From contig JAWHQI010000329.1 in NCBI GenBank assembly GCA_033032865.1, forward strand, positions 1,550,001-1,614,000: DNA of 64,000 bases. Reading direction: 5' to 3'. The first letter of the stretch is position 1. Every line of letters begins with the position of its first letter. The translations under genes and the position numbers were made by a program. The DNA is from Dactylorhiza incarnata (taxonomy: Eukaryota; Streptophyta; Magnoliopsida; Asparagales; Orchidaceae). The notes beneath the pieces are model-generated. The model was not told the DNA's origin, searched no databases, and saw only the letters and a program-made list of their open reading frames with translations. Shown one piece after another: positions 21,381 through 34,400 of this stretch.

Positions 21381-23250
21381 TGAAAGTGCACAGTCATAGC
21401 CTAGGATTCTCTAGAGGGGGAACGGTGAATAGAGATTTAAAATCTTTTAATAAAAATTGCTCAGAAATTATTACTAATTCCTAGACATCCAATATTCCAA
21501 CCAGAATTAAAGTCACAAAATAATAATAATAATAATAATAATAAACAAGAGAAAATCACAGAAAATGCACAACCACAGAATACACCCGAACTTATAGTGG
21601 TTCCCCAAAACTATGAGTACATCCACTCTTCCACCACCCTTGGAAGGATTCCACTATCACAATGTTGATTTTTTTTTTATAAGGAGACTATTAGAACCAC
21701 CAAGTTTTTTAATAAATAGACTCTTAGAACCACCGAGTATTTTGATCAGGAGAATCTTAGAACCAGTTCTGAATCCTTTAAAGAGAGATTCTTAAAAATC
21801 TTTTGCAATGCGTTTGAATGAAAAAGAATGAGAGATTAGAATAAGAAATCAAAAGAATTATAAGAGTTAGAGAATTCTTTTGATCAAGATCCTCTCTTAG
21901 AAGCACTAAGGATCTCTGAGCACTGTAGTTGATAATGAATCTTCAGATCTAATGAATCTTTGATGAGCAGAAGGCCAATAATTGTTCTTCGCATATGTAG
22001 TTCAGATGATCTTGTTCTTGATTATCTTCTTTCGGAGAAAGGATGAAGATGAATCTCTGCAGATTAAGAGAAGAAATCTGCAATCCAGATTTTTGTCGGG
22101 TAGAATGAGAGAGAGAGAGAGAGAGAGTGAGAAAGGTATAGAGAGATGGAGAAAGAGGGCGTCTCCATTTTGAAATTCTGTATATATATAATCTTCTGCC
22201 GATTCAATTGAACTAGAATCAAATCACTTTCCCTTATGATCGATTATCCAATTGGGATATAGAAGGAGAATTATAACTTTCTTTCTATATGCGTTGACAA
22301 TCCGTCAATGACCTTTAATATCGCTTCCAATTTTATCATCTCTGAATCTCAAGAGGCCTTCTTTCTCTATTTGTACTTTTATGACCCGTTATGATTCAAT
22401 TAACTTATATATATAATCTATATAATCCTCAGAATCAAAATCAAGAAGTATCAATTTCTAAACTGTATTCGACGTTGCGTCGAATCCCTTCTGACTTCAT
22501 ATCGACGCACCTTTGAATTCCATTAGAAGACATGTCGAGATCCACTTTAGAAAAACTAAGCTTTGAAAAGAACTATGCTATCGACATTGCATCGATTCAT
22601 TATCGACGTATCCGTCAAGATAAAGAACGTAGACTTCAACTTCTGCGACGAATACCAGTCGATGTTGCGTCGAGTTCAACTTTCATCAGTACTTCGAATC
22701 CTTCTTGACGCAATATCTCAATCTCCTCGACGCCATTTGATTTATAACAAATCAAAGCATACATCGACTTAGACTTCTATCACTGCGTCGATATATAGTC
22801 GACATTGCGTCGACTACCAATCAAAAGAAGCGTCGACTGCTAGTATGGGGTGTTAATGTATTTTATATGTCCTGTCGTGTCAAGACTGACTCGGATTAGC
22901 TTAACGGGTTCGTGTCACTCTAGGACCCGGTCCTATGCTGGAGGTACTACTTATACCCCATTCCAAATCTGATGGAGGTAGGTAGAATACTTTGAGCAAA
23001 TCTCCTAACATGGGGTACCTTTTACTTCCTTTCGAAGTTGCTTCGACTTCCAATCGAAATTGCGTCGGCTGCTTTTTCGACCCAGATTTAACTCATCTGG
23101 CTAGACTTTGACACCCTAAGATGAATATGACATCCCAGGACATCTAAAGACTAACTTACCCTCACTATGCAACTTGGGTAATAATTCCTAAAGAATGAAA
23201 TCACTTTTACATAATTTGTAAGGTAAATCATGAGGGTATTTTTCTCAACA
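21381..23250. mobile_element. Solo LTR, 1,870 bp, inside Harbinger transposase
   Basis: It begins TGAAAGTGCACAG and ends TTTCTCAACA, flanked by ATTAT at 21376-21380 and 23251-23255. Removing it restores the reading into the Harbinger catalytic region, which confirms the edges. It contains a GA dinucleotide run near 22108-22135 and many TCGA-type words between 22460 and 22820. No coding sequence. Confidence 0.88.
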
Positions 23251-23420
23251 ATTATATTGGAGCGATCGACGGTACACATATTGATGCATGTTTGGCATGA
23301 CGACAGTTACAACCACCACCAAGAAAAGAAAACTAGTTTTGAACATAAAAGTGGATGAAGTTCATCAGGTGAGATCGCGCGTTCACGAGCTACAATTCAT
23401 AACCACTGCGTTCATGATCG
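23251..23420 (+). pseudogene. PIF/Harbinger-type transposase, catalytic fragment
   Basis: Right of the solo LTR the frame gives IGAIDGTHIDA, the first catalytic Asp motif of Harbinger DDE nucleases, then a stop where the family has Pro. Beyond about 23420 the similarity fades. I cannot place the terminal inverted repeats. Confidence 0.7.
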
Positions 23421-24026
23421 TCATCACCATACCTAACAGAGCCATAATCCCACCACTAATTTCTCCTCATTGCTTTCCTTACCGTCTAATAAAAAGAGCC
23501 CAAAACTCGAGAATCGTGACCAACATCCAACCGAAACGAAGAAGAAACGATCTCTTTGCAATCAAGAAGGTTAGAAGGTAAAAAATAATTTCTACCGGAT
23601 CATATTAAGGCTCTATTTGTTTAGACTTTTTTCTCTATTTTCGCTATGAAAAAACTTCATCGTTGAAAATACCTATTTGGTAAATCTCCTTTCTCTATTC
23701 TCTATACTCCAAAATGCCATTTTTGACCTTCAACGAACCCTCTCCCTTCATACATAAAATATTCCACGTGTCGAGCAGCCAAACGTCCCGGATTAAGTCA
23801 AATATCGGAACAAAAATGTCGCCCAACATCGAATAAGTTGGCGAACAGGGGGAGAATAGATAGTTACGGACTTGCAGGTAAGTTCGTCAAGCTGTCCATC
23901 TTCAAACAATCACCAAGATTCAAGATCAAAAAACGGAGAACTCGAGGCGGAATTTTTATTAGTGCAGTTTTAGGGGCCGATTTTCCGGCGGTGAGAAGGT
24001 TAATCGGCGGTCAAAATCGAGTGTAT
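23421..24026 (+). promoter_or_regulatory. Upstream region and 5' leader of the NHX gene
   Basis: No other gene. A G-box/ABRE-like CACGTGTC lies at 23765-23772, about 255 bases before the ATG. A frame is open upstream of the ATG from about 23838, but it lacks an ATG and family similarity, so it is probably leader. No clear TATA box chosen. Confidence 0.45.
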
Positions 24027-25400
24027 ATGGAATTCAACGTGACGACGCCGGCGGCGGACAGCCCGCCGCTCGGGAAGGAGCAGCAAGCAGCAGGTGTGGG
24101 AATCCTGCTTCAGATTTCGATGCTCGTGCTTTCATTCGTTCTTGGCCACGTCCTACGCCGCCATAAGTTCTACTACCTCCCCGAAGCCAGCGCCTCCCTC
24201 CTCATCGGTAACTTCTCTATTCATCATCCATTCAATATTTGTTCGGGATCATTTATGATGGCTACATCGACAAGACCTTGAATATTTGTTGAGAAGAAGG
24301 GTTTTATTTTGAACGATATTACGGCTGATGGTTAGACATTAAGGGCTTAGTTAGAGGAACCTTTGCATTTGAATCACGCTCCTCAAACTAGTGAGGATTA
24401 AAGCCGTTCCTGCCCATGTTGATGTGGTTCTGAAGAGAAAGTTCACCTCGTCATATTCTGTGATGATGTGCCATAGGTGCTAAGAAATCACTTGAGAGAG
24501 ATGAGTTTTTACAATTGCTTCTGTATAATATTTTCTTCCGGTGAAATTTGAAAAAGCCATGACAGTTTGTAGTTCACTAAATGTAATCATTTATCTTTTT
24601 ACCGTCATTGTGCCAGGTTTGGTTGTCGGTGGTTTTGCCAATCTTTCTAATACAGAAACAAATATTAGGTTTGTTTCATTGACACTTTTTCCTATAAATT
24701 TATTACCAGCAATGCTTAGCTTCTATTTCTTACTTGCTTCGTCTTTGCTTGTTACAGGAAATGGTTCAACTTTCATGAAGAGTTTTTCTTCCTTTTCTTA
24801 CTGCCTCCGATTATATTATATCCAAACTATATTCTGTGCAGTCATCAAATTTCTTCAGGGTTTGTTCGTTTGAATAGAATTGAGCCCTGGAATTGGACCT
24901 TCAATTCTATTGTTTTTGCTAAAATCCTCGTTGGAGTTTTTTTAACTATTATAAACTTTATTTATATTTTATTTCCCTTGACTACACTCTACTCAGTCAG
25001 GTTTCAGCTTAGCACCAGTAAGTCCCTTAATCATGTCTTTATGCAGATGCCGCCTTTATGATATTACGTTCGATTTGAATCTGATATGATCATTCAATTT
25101 TTTTTTCTTTCAGAAACCGTTCTTCTCGAATTTTGGAGCCATTATCACGTTTGCTATACTCGGGACACTTATAGCCTCAGTCGTTACCGGTCTTTTAGTG
25201 TTAGTATGCCAACACTTTCTCCTTACCAAATAGTGGCCTATTATTCTTAAAAATTTTATTTGTAATAGTTGCCATTTTTCTTTTGCAGATATCTTGGTGG
25301 ATTAACATTTATCATGTATAGACTGCCACTAGTGGAATGCATGATGTTTGGTGCTCTCATATCAGCCACTGACCCGGTGACTGTATTATCAATATTTCAG
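24027..25400 (+). CDS. NHX6: NHX5/6-like gene, exons 1-6
   Basis: Exon 1 encodes the N-terminus and first membrane segment, ending in phase 1 at donor GTAACT. Exon 2 gives [16 protein letters not shown]. Exon 3 carries [11 protein letters not shown]. Exon 4 (25 bases) gives QSGFSLAP. Exon 5 gives [14 protein letters not shown]. Exon 6 gives the [13 protein letters not shown] block. Introns 1, 2, 4 and 5 are GT-AG; intron 3 is AT-AC. Introns 1-5 are short (89-409 bases) and free of mobile elements, in contrast to introns 6 and 9. Confidence 0.9.
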
Positions 25401-28400
25401 GTCGTTAAATGTTTTTGGTCTTCAACCTTGTTCATGCTATGTACCTACGCCTTTGCCATTGTTGTTCCTATTGTTCTTTATTGTTTGGTGTCGTTCTAGG
25501 CTTGCTAATTGATGTACTCGTCTATTGTTATTAAGGCGCGTGCCTGAGGCGCTGGGTGCACCAAGTGCACCGGGCCTCGCCTCTGCAAGGCAGAGGCGGG
25601 CGAGGTGCTAGGCGCGCGCCTTACCAGCTCCCAGGCGCACCAAAGGCTCGCCTGAGCCTTTCAAGGCCTTTTCTTCAACTTGATTAATGAAATTTTTTTG
25701 GAGGTGGGCAAAAACATGATCTCAGGCTTAGATTACATGATTTCTTATATGTATCTACCATCAAGTGAGGGAAGTTACATTTATTTAATTTATATATTTA
25801 TCATATGGAACGTACCTGTTCTAAAAATACAAGAGAAGAGAGTAAATGGTTGAGATCATGCGAGGATTGAGAAAGAGAATTATGGGTAGAGAAAGTTAAA
25901 TTAGGTTAAAAGACTTGGAAGAATTATGAGGCACCGTAATGGCAGTGGATTAATCATCAGTACGATCAATGAATTATATTCAATTATAATTCATTAAGCT
26001 TACTTATAGCCTTCATACACAGTGCAAATAACTAAGCATGACTTAATTACCATCTATCACGCCATTGACCTAGTCCCGGGAGCCTCACTCCCAAACTAGT
26101 CCCGGGAGCCTCACTCCCAAACTAGTCTCGGGAGCCTCACTCCCAAACTAGTCCCGAGAGCCTCATTACCAAACCTAGTCCCGGGAGCCTCACTCCCAAA
26201 CCTGCCCCATTATCGTATGAACTTTGACGAGCACACTGAGCTCAAAAGGCAGGTTGATGAGTTTCTTCGGAAGCATTTCATTCGTGAGAGCTTGAGCCTA
26301 TGTGCGGTCCCCACCCTTCTTACCCCTAAGAAGGATGACAGTTGACGCATGTGTATTGATAGTTTAGCGATCAATAAGATTACTGTGAAGTATCGCTTCA
26401 CCATTCATCGCCTCGATGATTTGCTAGACACGATGACGGGTGCCCATATCTTCTCTAAGATCGATCTTCGCAATGGGCACCACCAGATCAGAGTTCGAGA
26501 AGGAGATGAGTGGAAGACGACATTCAAGGCCAAGGACGCTCTGTACGAGTGGTTGGTCATGCCATTCGGGATGTCAAATGCCCCAAGTACCTTTGTGCGA
26601 GTTATGACACAGGTGTTGCGACCCTATATGGACAAGTTCCTTGTCGTATATTTTGACAACTTCTTGATTTATAGTCAGACTCAGACTGATCACCTCATGC
26701 ACTTGAGACTCCTATTTGGTATCCTCCGCAAGGAGAAGTTATTCGTGAACTTAAAGAAGTGTTCATTTCTGTCATTGTCAGTCAATTTCCTGGGATTTAT
26801 CGTCTCCTCCACTGGAGTATCCGTTGACCCTAAAAGGTCATGTTCATCTGCGATTGGCCCATACCCTCCTCGATTATTCATGAGGCCTGCAATTTTCATG
26901 GACTTGCCACCTTTTATATGAGGTTTGTATGGGGGTTTAGCACGATTATGACCCCTTTCATGAGTTGCCTCTGCAAGGGAGACTATCAGTGGACCGCAAC
27001 GGCCACTCGAGCGTTCGAAGAGATTAAGGACAAGTTGACTACCGCTCCTGTTTCGAGATTCCCTGATTTCAGCAGATCATTTGAAGTCGCTTGTGACGCG
27101 TTGGGTGTTGGTATTGGAGGTGTATTGAGTCAAGAAGGACACCTAATTTCTTACTTTAGTGAGAAACTAAATGAAGTCAAGCAAAAATACTCGAACTACG
27201 ATCGAGAGTTTTTTGCTATTGTCTAGTCTCTACGCTATTAGAGGCACCACCTCCTGCCTTGTGAGTTTGGACTCTATTCTGATCACCAGACATTGCGTTA
27301 TTTAGACTCACAAAAGAAGTTAAGTCATTGACATGCCAAGTGGGTTGAGTGCCTACAGGATTTTCATTATGTTCTTAAACACTGCGCCGATGTTGAGAAC
27401 AAACCCGCTGATGCGCTGAGCCGCCGAGGCTTGTTATTACAGACAATGATAGCCCAAGTGGATGGGTTCGAGAGAGTGATCACGGACAATCCGGCTTGTC
27501 CTGATTTTGGAGAGTTGTACGCCGCTTTATCGAGGGATCTTCTGGACCCCATCGAGGGGTTCCAGGTTGTTGTTAGTTATCTATATTAGGGCTCCCGCTT
27601 ATGCATACCCAGTACCTATTGTCGTGATCACTTAGTTTGTGAGTTGCATGCGGGCGGCGTCGCAGGACATTTTGGTAGGGACAAGTCGATAGCTATTGTG
27701 GAGGACCGTTTCTATTTGCCGAGCCTGAAGAAGGATGTGGCTCGTGTCGTTCGACATTGCCGTATCTGTCAAACGGACAAGGGCACTAAGCAAAACACTA
27801 GCTTGTATACCCCACTACCTTTTCCACACCGCCCTTGGGAGGATATTAGTATGAACTTCGTACTCGAGCTACCACGCACCCTGAGGAAGCAAGATTCCAT
27901 ATTTGTTGTCGTCGATCGGTTTTCAAAGATGGCTCATTTTATTGCGTGTAGCAAGACCGCTGACACATCACATGTTGCGTCATTATTTGTGAGAGGCGTC
28001 TGTAGATTACATGGTCTACCGAAGTCTATAGTGTCGGATAGGGACGTGAGATTTATGAGTTATTTTTGAAAGACGCTATGACGGAAGACTGACACCACCC
28101 TTAAGTTTTCATCGGCCTACCACCCTCAGACTGATGGGCAGACTGAGGTGGTAAATAAGAGTTTAAGGAATCTACTTAGGTGTCTAGTAGGTAAGCACCA
28201 TCTAGTTGGGACTCAGTACTCCCCATTGTGGAGTTTGCATATAATAGTTCAGTCAATATGCCTACTGGTTTGAGTCCGTTTTATATAGTGTCAGGTTATG
28301 AACCTAGGAAGCCTATTGATTTCATCCCCGCCCCACTAGAGTCCCGCCCTAGCGAGTCAGTCGAGTCCTTTGAACGTCATTTGCACGAGTTGCATGAGTC

Positions 28401-31400
28401 GGTCTGATGGCAAATCATTGCTAGTAATGAATGTTATAAAACACATACAGATGAATACAGGCGAGCATATATATTTCTTGAAGGTGAACAAGTGATGGTG
28501 CGATTCCGCGCCGAGAGGCTCCCTCGGGGGCCTGTCAGGAAGTTGAGCGCTAAGCGAATGAGTCCCTACACAGTCATGAGACGCATCTGGACAAATGCCT
28601 ACGAGCTTGATATCCCCGCGAGCATGAGAATCCATCTCGTATTTAATGTTGAAGACCTGACGCCTTATTACGAACCTCACAAGTATGTGGATCCTTATTA
28701 TGGAGATCCCCATGAGCCTACACCACAACATTCCCCATCCCACACCGAGTCCACTCCCGAGCCCCGCCCACCTGTGAGCTCGCCTACTATGGCTTCACCT
28801 TTGTCACCCCCGATCGCACCAGATTCATCTACACGAAAGTTGAGTTCTGAGAGCATTACAGAGATCATATCACATGAGTACGTCCCCTCTTCGGATGGTC
28901 CTGTGTATCGATACTTAGTACACTGGTGAGGACGACCCTTCACCGACGACACTTGGATGGTTTATGCAGAGCTTGCTCGAATCGCCCCTGGACTTCGACT
29001 ACAGTACGATCGTCTCTATTCATCGAAGATGCAGACCTTTCAGTCGGGGGGAGTTGATGAGCATCCATCAGAGTTGGCTCGCCGCAAGGCGGAACCCACG
29101 TTTGTGTACTCACGCAGAAGGACTTGATCGGATCGGCGATCCGACTCCACGAATGCGTCCGGTTCGTCGTTTACCTATTTTTTCATATATTGTATCGCTA
29201 TGTTTAATTTATTTCATGTAATCGGGCCCGCCGCATCAGGGTACCCTTGTTTTGTTTTATTATAAATAGAGAGTATGATGGCTGCCAAAGGGCAGTGCAG
29301 ATTTTGGTGAAGTGTATTCCCAGAATCCGGCGATCCCCTCGCCGTGACGACTCCGTGACGACTCCGTGAGGCCCTAAGTGATGACTCCTAGGTGGTTTCC
29401 TGAATCCCGAAAGTATTTCCCTTCCATATCTTTCATCTTCCCTCTCCCAATCCCTATCTGACCCCCTCTATCCCTCCCTAACAGCAGCTCCACCTTCCAG
29501 CAACCGCCCATCTTGCTGCCAACTCCAAACCGCCCAGCACCTCCACAAAGCCCCCTCTTCCTTGCAGCAAACCCGCCTCCCAGCACCTCCACAGAACCCT
29601 CCACCTCCATGCATCAGAACAACCCGCTGACCACCAGTCCGACAATGCACGTTCCCCTGCCCCCACTCCTACAACCGACCCCTCCCTGCCCCCTCTCCTC
29701 TCAGATCCAATCCTCTCCTCTCAGATCCAGCCCTCTCCTCCCAGATCCAATCCTCTCCACTCAGATCCAGGTCCCCTCCTCCCATATCCTGCCCCCACCT
29801 CTCAGATGTAGCTTTCCAGCCCCTATATCTTCAGATTTCAGCCGCCGTCTCGACGTACTTTGCCGGATCTCCCCTCCTTCGGCAACCCCCATATTTTTGT
29901 GAGTATTTACTTGTTGTATGGAGCTAGGTTTTCTACATTAATATATGGTATTGTGGTTTGATGGTTTCATGTTTGTGTGGATAAATATCATCATGGAATC
30001 TTGTTCTAGATATACTTGTGATCTGAAGGTGTGAATCATTCGCCGCGCGCTTTGCTTTGGCCCTCCCTGTGGAGGAAAACATTTACCTGCTAGCCCAAAA
30101 GAATATTACTTTTCGCTTGTTTATTTATAATTGCGCAAGTTCAATGTTTATTGCTTGATTTTGATTATTGTGGTCGTTCCTTGCATGGTCGCATCATATT
30201 TATTGGTAAGTTTGTAAAGTAAACATCCCACCCCCCTAGGATTGCATTGTAGCCTCGCACCACACATGCTACCCTACATTAGTCATGCTAGGCTATCAAT
30301 ATGAGAGTTCTATGTGGACATATGAAATCTTTGATGAATATGAAAATGACTTTCTTCTTCCACCATCATGTGTGAGTTTTTGCATTCTACTTCTTCTATC
30401 ATCAAATATCTCGAGAAAGTGCTAGATCAACTCTTAGTAATGAACCTCCAAGGAACGATATCATCTCGATGAAGGATTGTTCCAAGTGGTAAGAGTTCAG
30501 TTTATGTGGTCTGAGGGCCCCCCACCCGCACTTTCCCTTACCGGTACACCCATAATGGCTGGGATGCTTTCAGGTTAAAAAAAGAAGAAAAAAGGTTGGG
30601 TATGCATTGTACTCGGCGAGATAGTTTTGGACTCGTCGGATTGCTATACATATCGCGATAACAAGAGTCTAATTTTTTTGAAGTGAACAAAAGTAGGCTC
30701 CAAGTCTTTTTTAAATGAGAAGATCGTTACTCTCTAATATGCACAACTAGTGGCCCTTGTTTATTTTAGAAATTTAAGCGGGCTCTAGGTTTTAAGTTCA
30801 TTCTTATAGTTAATGGACAATTTGACTTAAATTTGGTTGTGCTTGTTTATTATATATTAGAAGTAAATATTTTAAATTCTGTGGACCGGTTCAATATGAA
30901 TTTTTGTATGTTGTATGCCACTCTTATCTCTTTTGATTTTGTGTGTGCGTGCGAGCATGCGCCTGTGCTTGCGTTTGTGCGTGCGTCTGTGCGGGCGGGC
31001 GAGCGAGCAGGCGGGCGGGCGGATGTGTAATTATGTTGTACCCCGCTATATTCATATCCTTATTTTTTCTACTTCACCGCACTGTTATATGTACTGGTGC
31101 TTCATAACCCCAATGAAATAAAGAGTTTTTCTTGTAATATTTAGTTTCTCACTTACACCTATTTCATCTCCACATAATTGTTGTGTTAGCTAGTGATACT
31201 TGGTTAAACTCCATGAACATTTTGGGTTTCCATAAATATCTCAGCCATCAGATCTTGTCACACAGATTGGCCTGGTTACCATTTATGTATTTAGGTATGC
31301 ATGAAATAGGATTAATATTTTCTTCTTCTTTTGATATATATTTTTACTTCTTTATTTTTTTGATTTGGGTGTACATCCTTACTTTTAAATAGGGCTAGAC

Positions 31401-34400
31401 ACCCATGAATAAAATAAGATAGAAATCACTGTTTTCTTTATTCTCTGTGCTTTGAAAAATGTTTTCATGCCTCGACTTGAAGATTTTCTATTGTGTCTTG
31501 TATTTTCTTGTTGATGTATACTGTTGTACGTAATGTTGTTAGTTCATAAAGTAATGATTTACATGTAAACTGAACTGGGAGGTTATTGCGGCTTCTGTTT
31601 TTCATACTTTTGGCTGTGCATGCTGCGTGTGCAAATTTCCAATTGCATTGCCTCATCTTCATTTAGTTTCATGTTGTTCAGGAACTTGGCAGTGATATGA
31701 ACCTCTATGCATTGGTGTTCGGAGAATCTGTTCTAAATGATGCAGTATGTCTGAAATCTCATTATACTATAACTAATAAACTTTTTTTAACTGTCCCACT
31801 TTTTTCACTCCACTTCTTGACTTTTGTATTCAAAATCTTGGCAAAATGCAGATGGCAATTTCTTTATACAGGTGAGCTTCAAGTTTTAAGTTTAGTTCTT
31901 CAAATGTCCTGTAGGTAGTTGTTGTGTTTTGACTATGTCTGTTCTTGTAGGACAATGTCATCAGTAAGAAGCCATGCTTCATCAGAGCAGCATTTCTTTA
32001 TGCTTATTGTTAGATTTCTAGAGACATTTGTTGGTTCAATGTCTTCAGGTTTGTCTTCAGATTTCTAGAGACATTTGTTAGCAGCATTTCTATTCTGAAT
32101 AATCTCGTGTTATTACTTGAGGATCGTTTGCATAAGCAATCAGAAGTGTACCCATGTACAGAGGACGGATGAATTTATTGTTTTCTTTTTATATGAAAAA
32201 GATACACGTTTTAGTTTCTAATTACATTGAAACAGATTCGTTCACATAGTTCTTTGTTGTCAATATATAAATCATGAAGAGTACGGAATTACTTGAGACA
32301 ACACTTGCAATGCTCTAATACTTGAGACAACACTTGCAATGCTCTAATACTTGAGACAACACTCGCAATGTTCCTTCATGAATGTGAAATGCTTTTTGTG
32401 GAATCAATTTGCAATGCTCTAATTCTTATATGATCTCTTTTATTATGGAAAGCAATTATCTTCATATATGAAATATATTCTTTAGTTAACTCAAGAAAAC
32501 TATTTTGTTTTTAAAACTTTGAGTTTGGGCACTGAAGTCATTGCATGTGAATTTTTTTATAGATAAAGTTTATCATGTTTCTGTTGGAATGAAGAGATCG
32601 AACCTTTAGATTAATATTCTCATCTTCCTTTACTCGCAACGTACCCTTTATATTGGAAAATCCTTAATCGCCTTCTATGATATGGCCACCCCTTGGTGAG
32701 CCTAAGTGAGCTTGCAGTATAACACCCCCCTCTCAAGCTAACACAGTAAGCATCTTGCATTCCAACCTGAGAGAGTTCATGTGAAGATTTTTTCTAGAAA
32801 CAACTTTAGTAAACATATCAACCAGTTGAGCTCCAGTTGGGACAAACACAGTAGAGATCACACAAAGTGACAATCAGTCTCTATATGCTTAGTACTTTCG
32901 TGAAAAACAGGGTTATTGGCGATGTGGATAAGCTGCCTGATTATCACAGTGTAATTTAATAGCCTCCTGGACAGAAAACCCCATGTCATTCAGGATAGAT
33001 TTAACCCATAGTATCTCACACGTGGTAATGTCAATGACTCTATATCCAACTCCAGTAGAAGATCGAGCGACAACATTCTACTTCTTACTCCTCCAAGAAA
33101 TAATATTTCCACCCACGAAGATAGTGTACCTACTCGTAGATCTTCTATCAGAGGATGAACCGACCCAATCAGCATCACAGTAATCATGGATATTATGATG
33201 ACCATGATTTTTAAATATAATACTTTTCCAGGATCGTTTTTTAGATACTTAAAAATTCGAAGGACAACTTCATAATGATGAATTCTAGGATTGTGCATAA
33301 ATTGGATGACCAACCCGACAACAAAAGAGATGCCCGACCTAGTAATAGTCAAGTAAATTAATATAATGCGGTGGAAGTCCAACTTCCTTTCAAGATCAGG
33401 ATAATCATTCTTATGGATATTATAGTTAGGATCGACAGGTCCATCCACATGTTTCACTCTAAGATATCCAATGTTATTGAGGAGATCCAAGACATATTTA
33501 CGCTGAAAAATCATTATCTTCTCAACAGATCTATCAATTTCAATTCCAAGAAAATATCGAAGGAGAACCAAATCTTTAATTTCAAAGGTGGAGACCAACT
33601 GATGCGGAGCATAGGCGAGGACGAGCTTTGGGCCCACACGGGGCTGATTTGGCGACTTACCATATATGGCGTGCCCGGATCGACGATCCGACTCCATGGA
33701 TGCGTTCGGATTCGTGTTGCGAGTCGATCTCATATATAGCTTTGTATTTTTCGGTTATTATTTCATGTAGTTTTGGCCCCGAAACCAACGGCCAATCATA
33801 GCCGTTGATTCCGGGTGCCCTAATCTTCATTTCTTATAAATAATAGATATTAGGGCTGCTGTATTTTATTTGCTGAAATCTGGATAGTTCATCTTCCTCA
33901 TTTCCGGTGATCCTTCCGCAGTGCCGACTCCGTGGTTCCCCTTGGTGACGACTCCTTGGGTAAGTTATCTTTTTCCCCTTTGTTCTCCTCTCCCTCCACC
34001 CATCCAAGCCGCCAGCCCCCCTACCAACAGCAGGCCGCCAGCCCCCTACCAACAGCAGGCCGCCAACCCCCTACCAACAGCAGGCCGCCAGCCCTCCCTG
34101 CAGCCAGCCCGCAGCCAGCCAGCCGCCCTCCTCCTTCCCCTACTGCTGCCAGCCACTTCCCTCCCCTCTGGCCGCCCATATCCCAGGCCGCCGCCCCCCC
34201 TTTTTCCCTTCCTTCACTGCCAGCCACCCTCCCAGTCCGTGGAAACACCTCCCTGCTCCCCACCCTTCTAAATCTGTCCAGATCTGGGCGTTTCAGCCCA
34301 GATCCAGCCCTGCGCCACCCAGATCCAGCACCCTATTCTTCCCAGGTTTGCTGCCAGCATTCCTCCCTCCGTGGAACCACCTCCCAGCACCCCATCCCCC

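Larger units (their letters stand above)
25401..31681 (+). other. Intron 6 of NHX gene, 6.3 kb
   Basis: A GT-AG intron between the SIFQ exon and the ELGSDMN exon. It holds a GC-rich foldback (25535-25665), a 26-bp array (26070-26202), a decayed chromovirus (26203-30196) and a degenerate GTGC/GCGG run (about 30940-31025). Bases 30197-30930 and 31026-31681 are plain AT-rich intron. Confidence 0.8.

Noticed and set aside
23838..24026. N-terminal extension of the NHX protein
   Set aside because: It has no ATG, is basic and unlike the family; the ATG at 24027 gives the usual short N-terminus.
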